Positions 16,831 through 26,172 of a stretch of 64,000 bases of DNA are shown here, one piece after another. Origin of the DNA: Martinezella lusitana (GTDB taxonomy: Bacteria > Pseudomonadota > Alphaproteobacteria > Rhizobiales > Rhizobiaceae). Numbering within the stretch: the first letter of the stretch is position 1; every line of letters begins with the position of its first letter. The position numbers and the translations under genes were made by a program. The DNA lies in assembly GCF_010668395.1 (NCBI RefSeq), contig NZ_WUEY01000007.1, positions 186,001 through 250,000 of the forward strand, given 5' to 3'. Under the pieces are notes generated by a model that was not told where the DNA came from, did no database searches, and saw only the letters and a list, made by a program, of their open reading frames with translations.

Positions 16831-16859
16831 TTGTTAGCTTGAGATGCTGCGATGCGCAA
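16831..16859 (-). promoter_or_regulatory. Promoter of trpL-trpE(G)
   Basis: On the minus strand TTGCGC (16859-16854), a 17-base spacer, and TAACAA (16836-16831), 8 bases before the trpL ATG. Confidence 0.65.
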
Positions 16860-16926
16860 GCGGAAGATGGGAGGAAAGTTCATCGCTCCGGGAAGGCTGC
16901 ATCCGCCTGCGCTCGGCTATGGCTGG

Positions 16927-17292
16927 CTAGACGCGAGCGTTTTCGGAACGCCCCGGCTTCGGCAGAACCAGATCGCCGACGGTATAGGTATGGAATTCAC
17001 TCGTCGAGACAGCGTCGAGCTTGCGGAACTTTTCGACAAAGATGGGATCGGAGAAGAATTCATCGACATTGCCGGCGCCTCTGATGGCTTCGATGTTCAC
17101 CACGGTCAGGCCATCGGTGCTCTTGGCGAGATTGCTCCAGAGGAACCCTTCCTTTCGTTCGGCAACATAGTGGACGACGTCCTGGATCAACCCGAACGCC
17201 TCCTCCTGCTTGCCCGGATGAGCATGAATGACATTGACGATAAAGGTGGTCGGCTGCGGCGTAGCGACGAAATGGGCAGAGGACATATCCAT
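16927..17292 (-). CDS. Antibiotic-biosynthesis-monooxygenase-like (ABM) protein
   Basis: This 121-residue protein has a ferredoxin-like alpha-beta fold of the ABM/YgiN type: FIVNVIHAHPGKQEEAFGLIQDVVHYVAE, then GFLWSNLAKSTDGLTVVNIEAI and FFSDPIFVEKFRKL. Such small dimers act as quinol or polyketide monooxygenases or heme-related enzymes. AAAGGAA upstream fixes the ATG at 17292; a longer frame to 17526 would cross the divergent promoter. It is transcribed away from the LysR gene and is the likely target of that regulator. Confidence 0.75.
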   Translation of the reverse strand: MDMSSAHFVATPQPTTFIVNVIHAHPGKQEEAFGLIQDVVHYVAERKEGFLWSNLAKSTDGLTVVNIEAIRGAGNVDEFFSDPIFVEKFRKLDAVSTSEFHTYTVGDLVLPKPGRSENARV

Positions 17293-17370
17293 TGCGGTTC
17301 CTTTCTGGAAAAGCGGCATCATGCGCCGCACCGGCCCTGGATATCGGGATCGGGATAGTGGATAAATAAT

Positions 17371-17403
17371 CCGGTATTCACGTAAGACCGGAACAAAATT
17401 CCG
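17371..17403. promoter_or_regulatory. LysR-type operator between the ABM gene and the LysR gene
   Basis: CCGGT (17371-17375), 11 bases, ACCGG (17387-17391): a perfect T-N11-A LysR box. A second small repeat, CGGAA-N5-TTCCG, overlaps it at 17389-17403. It lies 15 bases before the LysR start and 79 bases before the ABM start. Confidence 0.65.
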
Positions 17404-17417
17404 TAATAGGATTCGCG

Positions 17418-18317
17418 ATGGACAAACTTGGAACGCTCGGCATCTTCGTGCAGACGGCGGAAGGCGGCAGCTTCGTTGCGGGCGCGAGACGGCTGGGCCT
17501 CTCCAGCTCCGCCGTCGGCAAGGCAATCGCCCGTCTGGAGCAGGACATGGGAGTTCGCCTCTTTCATCGCTCCACCCGCAGCATGACGTTGACCGAGGAA
17601 GGCAGCTTTTTTCTCGATACCTGCCGGCGGATCATCTCCGAGCTTGATACCGCGCAGGCGGAGCTTTCCAAATCGCACGCGGCCCCTCGCGGCCATCTTC
17701 GCGTCAGCCTTCCCCTGGCAGGGATGCTGTTGATGCCGGCCATATCGGCCTTCATGCACGCGTACCCCGATATCACGCTGGATCTCGATTTTACCGACCG
17801 GCTGGTGGATGTGATCGAGGAGGGATTCGATGCGGTCATCCGCACGGGCGACGTCCGGGATAGCAGGCTGATGAGCCGCAAGCTCGGCACATTCCGCTTT
17901 CAGATCGTCGCCGCGCCCGATTATCTGAAGGCGCAAGGCATGCCGCTCACACCGGAAGACCTGCTCAGGCACAGATGTTTGCATCACCGCTACCCGAGCA
18001 CGGGCAAGCTGGAGCCGTGGCCGCTGGTGCGGGATGGAGAGGAGTTGCGGCTCGCCCTGCCGACGACCACGATCGCCAGCACCATCGAGCCGCTTATCCA
18101 TCTCGCCGAAAACGGCTTCGGCATCGCATGCCTGCCGCCTTTCGCCGTGAGCACGCAGATCGCCGATGGCCGGCTTCTGCCGTTGCTCGAAGACCATGTC
18201 GCGAAGACCGGCATCTTCCGCATATTGTGGCCCACGAGCCGCTACCTGTCTCCGAAGATACGCGTCTTCGTGGACTTCATGGCGGCCAATCTGTTTGCCG
18301 ATCAGTTGGCCGCCTGA
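17418..18317 (+). CDS. LysR-family transcriptional regulator
   Basis: A 299-residue LTTR. The N-terminal winged helix covers about residues 1-60 (LGIFVQTAEGGSFVAGARRLGLSSSAVGKAIARLEQDMGVRLFHRSTRSMTLTEEG). The rest is the two-lobed effector domain with GHLRVSLPLAGM and the IRTGDVRDSRLMSRKLG stretch, typical of the DsdC/AaeR-like CrgA subgroup. It is divergent from the ABM monooxygenase gene with a perfect T-N11-A box in between, so it most likely regulates that gene and itself. The effector is unknown. Confidence 0.92.
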   Translation: MDKLGTLGIFVQTAEGGSFVAGARRLGLSSSAVGKAIARLEQDMGVRLFHRSTRSMTLTEEGSFFLDTCRRIISELDTAQAELSKSHAAPRGHLRVSLPLAGMLLMPAISAFMHAYPDITLDLDFTDRLVDVIEEGFDAVIRTGDVRDSRLMSRKLGTFRFQIVAAPDYLKAQGMPLTPEDLLRHRCLHHRYPSTGKLEPWPLVRDGEELRLALPTTTIASTIEPLIHLAENGFGIACLPPFAVSTQIADGRLLPLLEDHVAKTGIFRILWPTSRYLSPKIRVFVDFMAANLFADQLAA

Positions 18318-18368
18318 AGGATCGCGGCAGATAGGGAGCCTGCAGCCTGACAGGGCTGGCCAGCCTCC

Positions 18369-19892
<1,524 letters not shown>

Positions 19893-19965
19893 GGTCTTTT
19901 CCGGTCTCGACCGAGCATCTCAAGACATCGCCGGCAGCTCCTTTTGCTGCGCTACGCCGATATCG

Positions 19966-20050
19966 TTGGCCATAAACAGGCCAATGCTCGAAAACATGTC
20001 ATGACGCGGCCGCGAAAAAGCGCGAGCCTACGTCTCCCAAAAGGGCAGAC
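19966..20050 (-). promoter_or_regulatory. Hairpin series in the ABC-F leader
   Basis: Three stems lie between the small upstream frame and the ABC-F start: GTCT/AGAC with CCC/GGG (20032-20050), GGCCGCG/CGCGAGCC (20008-20028) and TTGGCC/GGCCAA (19966-19984). None has a U-run. A further repeat, GCCCTGCA/TGCAGGGC (20086-20109), overlaps the end of the upstream frame. Confidence 0.5.
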
Positions 20051-20082
20051 CAGAAGAAATGATTGAGTAAGACAGCCTCTGA

Positions 20083-20154
20083 TCAGCCCTGCAAACGCAT
20101 CTGCAGGGCACGAGTCGGACCGAACTGGCGAACATGCCAGACTATCTTGGTCAT
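20083..20154 (-). CDS. Possible 23-residue leader peptide upstream of the ABC-F gene
   Basis: An ATG at 20154 follows a strong ribosome site (GAGAGGAGG) and opens 23 codons starting MTKIVWHVRQF and ending QMRLQG. It ends 190 bases before the ABC-F gene on the same strand. The frame can be opened further upstream to 20292, but the good ribosome site favours the short form. ABC-F resistance genes are often preceded by such leader frames that sense stalled ribosomes, so this is a plausible regulator rather than a functional protein. Confidence 0.45.
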   Translation of the reverse strand: MTKIVWHVRQFGPTRALQMRLQG

Positions 20155-20261
20155 ACGGTCCTCCTCTCTTTTCTCTCGACGGTTAAAGACTGCGCGTCCC
20201 GAATAGCACCGAACGCCACGATTTACAATTGCACGAGCGGCTCGATGCCACGCAAGAGGGC

Positions 20262-20290
20262 AAAAAAAGGGCGATGCCGAAGCATCGCCC
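20262..20290 (-). terminator. Terminator of the heme receptor gene
   Basis: GGGCGATGC (20269-20277), loop CGAA, GCATCGCCC (20282-20290). On the minus strand it is followed by seven T. It separates the receptor from the ABC-F leader. Confidence 0.92.
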
Positions 20291-20315
20291 AAGTTTGCCG
20301 CATGGATGTAACAGC

Positions 20316-22541
20316 TCAGAACCTTTGTGTCAGCGTCAGCTTGAAGGTCCGGCCGGGCTCGGAATAGTAGGCCGAAGGTTGGCTAAGACCCGTCGACGCG
20401 ACGTTGAGCGAGTCGTAGTAGGTCTTGTTGAAGATGTTGTAGACACCGGCCCGCAGCGTCAGGCCTTTCACCTGTTCCGGCTCCCACCAGCCGGTCAGAT
20501 CGAAGATGCCGTAGCCAGGCGTGCGGAAATTGTCGCCGGTCTTCTTCGGCTCGCTCGTCGCGGTGATGAAGGTCAGGTCCGTTCCCCACACTTCGGTTGC
20601 ATAGCCGAGGGTGAAGGCGGCCTTGGCCGGAGCAACGGAATCGATCCATTCGCCGGTATCGGAGTCCTTGCCGTTGACGTAGGCGAGCGCGCCCTTGACG
20701 TGGATGCCGTTGTCGAACTTCTTGTGCGCGTTCACTTCGACGCCGAACATACGGACGTTGGCGCGGTTGAAGTATTCGGTGATCCCGAGCGGATAGGTTC
20801 CGGTCGGATCAGCCGAGTTTTCCGAGTCGATGAAGTTCTTGTACTTGTTGTAGAAGGCACCGATATGGCCGCCGAAATCGTCATCGCCGAGATTGGTGCC
20901 GATTTCGATGCCGTTGCTCGTTTCCGGCTTCAGGTCCGGATTGCCATAGCTGACATAGCCGCCGGGCACGCCGTAGTTCACGTAGAGCTCGCTGACGTTG
21001 GGCGCACGGAAGGCCATGGCCCATTGCGCGTAGAGCTCGACATTGTCCTGCGGCTGGTAGGACGCGCGCAGCTTCGGCGAGAAGCGGCTGTCGGACTGGC
21101 CGGACGGCAGGCCTTCGTAGTTCGCGCTGTCGCGATAGGCCGACGTATTCTTCGGCGAGTAGTCATACCAGTCGAAGCGCAGGCCCGGCGTCAGAGAGAA
21201 ATTGCTGGAGCCGAACTCGATCTTGTCGTCGACGAAGGCGCCGACGCGCTTGCCGTCGACATCGGGCATATCGGACTGGTTGGTGTGCAGGAACGAGCAG
21301 GAGAAGGCCCAGCGCGGATCACCGCAACTATCCTTGCCGGCCGAGTATTGGTGAACCTTGTTGAACGCGACATCGAGACCGAAGGTAACCTTGTGGTGCA
21401 GGTCGCCGGTATCGAAGGCCTTCGACCCGTTGCCGTTGAAGCCGATGCTGCGGTCTTCCATCTCGTTGCGGCGCCAGTAGTCGCCGATGACGGACGTATA
21501 GCGATAGCCCTCGGCACCTTCTTCGCGCAGGAGGTTCTGCCAGTAGAAGACGGCATTGGCCGTATCGAGCAGGGAGTCGGCGCTTTCGGCATCGTACTTA
21601 TAGTCGAGCGACACGCGGTTGCGCTCGGTGTTGTCCGTCGTATCGTAGTTGCCGGGCCGGAAGTTTCCGGTCGGGCTTTGCGAGTGCATCGCGTCGATGT
21701 CTTTATCTTTGTTGAAATGCTCCGCCGTGATGCCGAACGTACCGATGTCGGTATACTGGCGGATCTTGAAGAGGCCGTTTCTCTGGTTGTAGTCGGCCGG
21801 ATCGGCCTTCGAGCGCTTGGTCGAATAGCCGCCGACATCGCCGTTGTTCTCGAGCTCATGACCATGCGTATAGGCGCCTTCGAACAGAACGGCAGTGTTG
21901 TCGATGCGCTTGGCAACGGCAGCCGAACCGCCAAGGCTGCGGTCATCGCCATTATAGCCGAACTTGAAGACGCCGCCCCAGGTCGAGCCCGGCGCGATCA
22001 CATCTTCCGGTTCCAGCGTTCGCAGCACGAAGGCACCGCCGAGCGCGCCGGAGCCGGCACGGCTGGAATCGGCGCCGCGAACGACATCGACGCTCGAAAG
22101 CGCGTTGAAGTCGAAGCTGTTCGCTCCGCCATCCGCTCCGCGCGCGACGTCGAGCATGAAGGGAATCTCGATGCCGTCGACCGTGGTCAACACGCGGTCG
22201 TCGCCAAGGCCGCGAATGTTGACGCCGCCGGTGGTGCGGTTGAAGCCGACACCGACTTCCGTGCTGCGGCCGAGATCCTCGATGCGCGTGATCTGGTTGT
22301 CGTCGATTTCCTTCGCCGTCGTTTCGCTGGCGGTCGGGGAGTCGGCAAGAACGTCCTTGGATGCCTTGGCTTTGCTTTTTACGACGATCGGCTTGAGGTT
22401 GGTGACGCGATCACCCTTGGCAGCCTCGCCAGCCGCATCTTCGTTCTGAGTTGCCGTTTGGGCAAAAGATGTCGTCGCCAGCCCGAGAGCCAGAAACGCA
22501 GTGCATGCCAATAGGGCCGAGCGTGAGCGCCGGACAACCAT
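20316..22541 (-). CDS. TonB-dependent heme/hemoglobin receptor
   Basis: An outer-membrane receptor of 741 residues that would import heme with energy from TonB. It has a signal peptide (residues 1-28, VVRRSRSALLACTAFLALGLATTSFAQ), a plug domain with ITRIEDLGRSTEVGVGFNRTTGGVNIRGLGDDRVLTTVDGI, and a C-terminal beta barrel ending with the aromatic LTLTQRF motif. FRAPNVSELY is the FRAP box of heme receptors, followed by an NPDL motif. It resembles S. meliloti ShmR. The ATG at 22541 sits 6 bases after AAAGGA. Two TGA-N9-TCA boxes upstream indicate iron control by RirA. Confidence 0.92.
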   Translation of the reverse strand: MVVRRSRSALLACTAFLALGLATTSFAQTATQNEDAAGEAAKGDRVTNLKPIVVKSKAKASKDVLADSPTASETTAKEIDDNQITRIEDLGRSTEVGVGFNRTTGGVNIRGLGDDRVLTTVDGIEIPFMLDVARGADGGANSFDFNALSSVDVVRGADSSRAGSGALGGAFVLRTLEPEDVIAPGSTWGGVFKFGYNGDDRSLGGSAAVAKRIDNTAVLFEGAYTHGHELENNGDVGGYSTKRSKADPADYNQRNGLFKIRQYTDIGTFGITAEHFNKDKDIDAMHSQSPTGNFRPGNYDTTDNTERNRVSLDYKYDAESADSLLDTANAVFYWQNLLREEGAEGYRYTSVIGDYWRRNEMEDRSIGFNGNGSKAFDTGDLHHKVTFGLDVAFNKVHQYSAGKDSCGDPRWAFSCSFLHTNQSDMPDVDGKRVGAFVDDKIEFGSSNFSLTPGLRFDWYDYSPKNTSAYRDSANYEGLPSGQSDSRFSPKLRASYQPQDNVELYAQWAMAFRAPNVSELYVNYGVPGGYVSYGNPDLKPETSNGIEIGTNLGDDDFGGHIGAFYNKYKNFIDSENSADPTGTYPLGITEYFNRANVRMFGVEVNAHKKFDNGIHVKGALAYVNGKDSDTGEWIDSVAPAKAAFTLGYATEVWGTDLTFITATSEPKKTGDNFRTPGYGIFDLTGWWEPEQVKGLTLRAGVYNIFNKTYYDSLNVASTGLSQPSAYYSEPGRTFKLTLTQRF

Positions 22542-22657
22542 AACCATTCCTTTCGAACTGCTTTCACCGGGCTGGCTGGTTGCTGCGTCGAAAGCAGGCA
22601 AGGGGCTGGCTAGGTTAGTTTTGTTGACGAGACGGAAATTTTCCGCCTTCTTTCTGC

Positions 22658-22686
22658 CGCATAAAAAACATGACTATTATTGTCAA
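22658..22686 (-). promoter_or_regulatory. Promoter of the heme receptor gene
   Basis: On the minus strand TTGACA (22686-22681), 17 bases, TATGCG (22663-22658). The -35 box is inside the iron box at 22671-22685. Confidence 0.7.
22671..22685. promoter_or_regulatory. IRO (RirA) box 1 over the -35
   Basis: TGACTATTATTGTCA is a TGA-N9-TCA match to the rhizobial iron-responsive operator bound by RirA, and it is palindromic at TGAC/GTCA. Confidence 0.7.
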
Positions 22687-22707
22687 TATATCGGCCGCCG
22701 ATAATCA

Positions 22708-22722
22708 TGAATAAAATTATCA
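22708..22722. promoter_or_regulatory. IRO-like box 2
   Basis: TGAATAAAATTATCA is a second TGA-N9-TCA, 37 bases from the first and upstream of the -35. It overlaps a GATAAT/ATTATC repeat (22700-22721). Confidence 0.5.
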
Positions 22723-22818
22723 TCTTTTAAGACGAGGCGTGAACGTTGCTGAATTGCAACGAAATGACGGCTTCAAGCGTTCTATCCACATCATCATTAG
22801 AAGTGGCTGATTTACTTG

Positions 22819-23637
22819 ATGCTGTTCAAAATCGTTTCACTAGCCTCCACCGCCATCCTGCTCATGGCCGCCTCGCTTCCACAGACCGGGCCGATACCGG
22901 AGCAAAAGCCGGACAAGGAACAGGCTCAGCCAAGCGTCGAACCACCGATCCCGGCGGAAAAACCCGCTACCTCCTCCGAAAAACCTGCCGTTCCCGCGGA
23001 AAAGCCGGCCAGACAGGCGGAGGAACAAACGACTGGCCAGACGCAGGGTCCCCCTCGCCCACCCCTGAGCGTGGCTTCCGAATCAGACGAAGAACATCAG
23101 GCCTGCCTGAAGGAGCTGGCCGCGATGGGAGCAACCTTCAAGGAGGCCGCCCGCATCGACGATGGCAATGGCTGCGGTATCGACAAGCCGATTGCGCTTG
23201 CCTCGCCGCTGCCGGGGATGGAACTCAAGCCTGAAGGCAAAATGCGCTGCGAAGCCGCGCTTGCTCTGGCCCAATGGATGAAAGAAAGCGTGATCCCGTC
23301 CGCCGCCGCATTGGACAACGGCAAGATCGTCACGATCAACCAGGCATCGACCTATGTCTGCCGCCTGCGCAACAACGCCACCATCGGCAAGATCTCCGAG
23401 CACGCCCGCGGCAACGCCATCGATATCGCCAGCTTCACTTTCGAAAACGGCAAGAGGATCGGCATCGAACCCCGGCGCGAGGACCCAACGCTTACCGGAG
23501 CGTTCCAGCGCGCGGCAAGCGCCTCGGCATGCCTCTATTTCACGACCGTCCTGGACCCGGAAAGCGACGCCGCGCACGAGACCCATTTCCATCTCGACGT
23601 GATCGAAAGGAATGGCGGCTTTCGCTATTGCCACTAG
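22819..23637 (+). CDS. Extensin-like C-terminal domain protein, exported
   Basis: This 272-residue exported protein has an N-terminal hydrophobic signal (MLFKIVSLASTAILLMAASLP), a Pro/Lys/Glu-rich linker with repeats of EKPA (about residues 35-75), then the extensin-like domain. The domain begins CLKELAAMGATFKEAA, has CGIDKPIALASPLPG and ends with the HETHFHLDV metal-binding motif and paired cysteines (SACLYF, FRYCH). In rhizobia such proteins are exported and probably bind or trim cell-wall material. Start: ATG 22819, with a TTG at 22816 just before it. It is divergent from the heme receptor. Confidence 0.85.
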   Translation: MLFKIVSLASTAILLMAASLPQTGPIPEQKPDKEQAQPSVEPPIPAEKPATSSEKPAVPAEKPARQAEEQTTGQTQGPPRPPLSVASESDEEHQACLKELAAMGATFKEAARIDDGNGCGIDKPIALASPLPGMELKPEGKMRCEAALALAQWMKESVIPSAAALDNGKIVTINQASTYVCRLRNNATIGKISEHARGNAIDIASFTFENGKRIGIEPRREDPTLTGAFQRAASASACLYFTTVLDPESDAAHETHFHLDVIERNGGFRYCH

Positions 23638-23799
23638 TCGCCGGCAAGCATCGACAGGATCGATGATACGGCTCTATCGAAATCGTGGCGGAGCCTATCA
23701 TACGCCGCTGCCGGCACCCGCGCTCGCTTGTGTTTCCAATGTCGCCGGCGTCGAGGGCTGGCGCAAGCTCGATCGGCCGCGCTGAATCAGATTCTGAAC

Positions 23800-25479
23800 T
23801 TAAAACAATCCTTCGATGTAGCCATGATCGTTGAGGAAAATCCTCTCGGCCGCCGGCGATTTCGGCAGGCCGGGCATGGTCATGATCTCGCCGGTGATGG
23901 CGACGACGAAGCCTGCGCCCGCGGAAAGCCGTACCTCGCGAACAGTCACGACATGCCCCTCCGGCGCACCGCGAACGTTCGGATCGGTCGAAAAGGAATA
24001 CTGGGTCTTCGCCATGCAGACAGGCAGGTGCCCGTACCCCTGATCCTCCCAGGACCGCAGCTGATCGCGTACGGTCTTGTCGGCCGTGACCTCGCCGGCA
24101 TGGTAGATTTTCGATGCGACGATCTCGATCTTTTCCAGCAGCGGAAGATTGTCGGGATAGAGCGGCTGGAATTTCGCCTGGCCGGACTCGGCAAGCTCCA
24201 CCACCTTATGCGCGAGATCGACGATACCAGCCGAGCCTTCCGCCCAGTGCCGGCAGAGGATGGCCTCGGCGCCGAGGCGCGCGACGTAATCCTTCAGCGC
24301 CTCGATTTCCGCCTCGGTATCCGAGACGAAATGATTGATGGCGACCACGACGGGCACACCGAACTTGCGGACATTGGCCACATGCCGGCCGAGATTGGAG
24401 CAGCCCTTGACGAGAGCCTCGACATTCTCCCTGCCGAGATCGTCCTTCTTCACGCCGCCGTTCATCTTCAATGCCCGCACGGTCGCGACGATGACGGCCG
24501 CGTCCGGCGACAGCCCCGCCTTGCGGCATTTGATGTCGAAGAATTTCTCTGCCCCGAGGTCGGCGCCGAAACCGGCTTCCGTCACCACGTAGTCGGCAAG
24601 TTTCAGGGCCGTGCGCGTGGCGATCACCGAATTGCAGCCGTGGGCGATGTTGGCAAAGGGGCCGCCATGCACCAGTGCCGGATTGTTCTCCAGCGTCTGC
24701 ACGAGATTAGGCTGCATCGCGTCCTTGAGCAGAACCGCCATCGCGCCATCCGCCTTCAGATCGCGGGCATAGACGGGCGTGCGATCGCGGCGATAGCCGA
24801 TGATGATGTTGCCGAGCCGCTTTTCCAGATCCTTGAGATCCGACGCCAGACAAAGGATCGCCATGACCTCCGAGGCGACGGTGATATCGAAGCCGCCTTC
24901 ACGCGGAAAGCCGTTCGCAACGCCGCCGAGCGAGGACACGATATCGCGCAGTGCACGATCGTTCATATCCATCGCGCGGCGCCAGGTGATGCGCCGGATG
25001 TCGATATTCTGCTCGTTGCCCCAATAGATGTGATTGTCGATCAGCGCGGCGAGCAGATTGTGGGCGGAGGTGATCGCATGAAAATCGCCGGTAAAATGCA
25101 GGTTGATGTCTTCCATCGGAATGACCTGGGCGTAACCGCCACCGGCCGCCCCTCCCTTGACGCCGAAGCAGGGACCGAGCGACGCCTCGCGCACGCAGAC
25201 CACCGCCTTCTTGCCGATGCGGTTCAGGCCATCGCCGAGGCCGACTGTGGTGGTGGTCTTGCCCTCGCCCGCCGGCGTCGGATTGATCGCCGTGACGAGG
25301 ATAAGCTTGCCGTCCTTCTTGCCGGCCTGCGCCGCGATGAACTCGGCACCGATCTTCGCCTTGTCGTAGCCGTAGGGCGCAAGGTCTCCCGCCGGGATGC
25401 CGAGCTTGGCGCCAATCTCGATGATCGGCAGTTTCCTTGCCGCACGAGCGATTTCGATATCGGATGCCACCGTCGCCAT
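23800..25479 (-). CDS. fhs: Formate-tetrahydrofolate ligase
   Basis: ATP-dependent formation of 10-formyl-THF from formate and THF, feeding one-carbon metabolism. The protein is 559 residues, the normal length. The P-loop PTPAGEGKTTTTVGLGDGL, followed by REASLGPCFGVKGGAAGGGYAQVIPMEDINLHFTGD, is diagnostic, and FGADLGAEKFFDIKCR is also conserved. The ATG at 25479 is chosen over a TTG at 25494. It stands alone between the extensin-like gene and the YqhA gene. Confidence 0.97.
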   Translation of the reverse strand: MATVASDIEIARAARKLPIIEIGAKLGIPAGDLAPYGYDKAKIGAEFIAAQAGKKDGKLILVTAINPTPAGEGKTTTTVGLGDGLNRIGKKAVVCVREASLGPCFGVKGGAAGGGYAQVIPMEDINLHFTGDFHAITSAHNLLAALIDNHIYWGNEQNIDIRRITWRRAMDMNDRALRDIVSSLGGVANGFPREGGFDITVASEVMAILCLASDLKDLEKRLGNIIIGYRRDRTPVYARDLKADGAMAVLLKDAMQPNLVQTLENNPALVHGGPFANIAHGCNSVIATRTALKLADYVVTEAGFGADLGAEKFFDIKCRKAGLSPDAAVIVATVRALKMNGGVKKDDLGRENVEALVKGCSNLGRHVANVRKFGVPVVVAINHFVSDTEAEIEALKDYVARLGAEAILCRHWAEGSAGIVDLAHKVVELAESGQAKFQPLYPDNLPLLEKIEIVASKIYHAGEVTADKTVRDQLRSWEDQGYGHLPVCMAKTQYSFSTDPNVRGAPEGHVVTVREVRLSAGAGFVVAITGEIMTMPGLPKSPAAERIFLNDHGYIEGLF

Positions 25480-25646
25480 AAGACTTGCCCCCAACTCACG
25501 GTCATTTGCCTGTCGGGATAAACCAATATGTTTGCAGTGTGAATAGCGCCGGCACCCTGTCTTCCGCGAAACGCCCAGTCTTGTCGCGGAACGCCGGTGC
25601 GCCTATTTTCGGGATCCAGATGCAAAGCCGGAACGAAGGAAAACAC

Positions 25647-26156
25647 ATGAAGTCCCTGGAATTGCTGGTCGAGCGCATCATCCTCTCCAGTCGCTGGCTT
25701 CTGGTGATCTTCTATCTCGGCCTTGCGGCCTCGCTCGCCGTCTACGCCGTTTCGTTCGCCTACAAGTTCTACAAGGTGACCATCAACGTCTTCCAGTATG
25801 ACGAAGCCGACATGATCCTCGCCATCCTCGGCCTCATCGACGCTGCCCTGGTGGCAAGCCTGATCGTCATGGTGATGATTTCCGGCTACGAGAATTTCGT
25901 CAGTCGCTTCGATGAGGCCGAAGGCGAGGTTTCCTTCCTTGGAAAGCTCGATTCAGGCAGCCTCAAGATCAAGGTCGCCTCATCGATCGTCGCCATTTCC
26001 TCGATCCACCTGCTGCAGATCTTCCTGAACGCCACTCAATACGACAACGCCAAGCTGATGTGGTTCACCATCATTCATCTTGCCTTCGTCGTCTCGGCGC
26101 TGCTGCTGGGCTTTCTGGAAAAGATCATGGCGAAAACCAAGGCCAAGGATAGCTGA
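25647..26156 (+). CDS. YqhA/UPF0114 family membrane protein
   Basis: A 169-residue protein with three or four membrane helices (LLVIFYLGLAASLAVYAVSF, MILAILGLIDAALVASLIVMVMISGYENFV, VASSIVAISSIHLLQIFL, MWFTIIHLAFVVSALLLGFLEK). The pattern IDAALVASLIVMVMISGYENFVS is the hallmark of UPF0114. GAAGGA at 25635-25640 sets the start. The function of the family is unknown. Divergent from fhs. Confidence 0.88.
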   Translation: MKSLELLVERIILSSRWLLVIFYLGLAASLAVYAVSFAYKFYKVTINVFQYDEADMILAILGLIDAALVASLIVMVMISGYENFVSRFDEAEGEVSFLGKLDSGSLKIKVASSIVAISSIHLLQIFLNATQYDNAKLMWFTIIHLAFVVSALLLGFLEKIMAKTKAKDS

Positions 26157-26172
26157 CGCTGCCGCCGCGCGC

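Noticed and set aside
14329..16842. 837-codon plus-strand frame
   Set aside because: Opposite-strand shadow of trpE(G), with no ribosome site or domain.
20229..22514. 761-codon plus-strand frame opposite the heme receptor
   Set aside because: Shadow frame; the minus strand has signal peptide, plug and barrel motifs.
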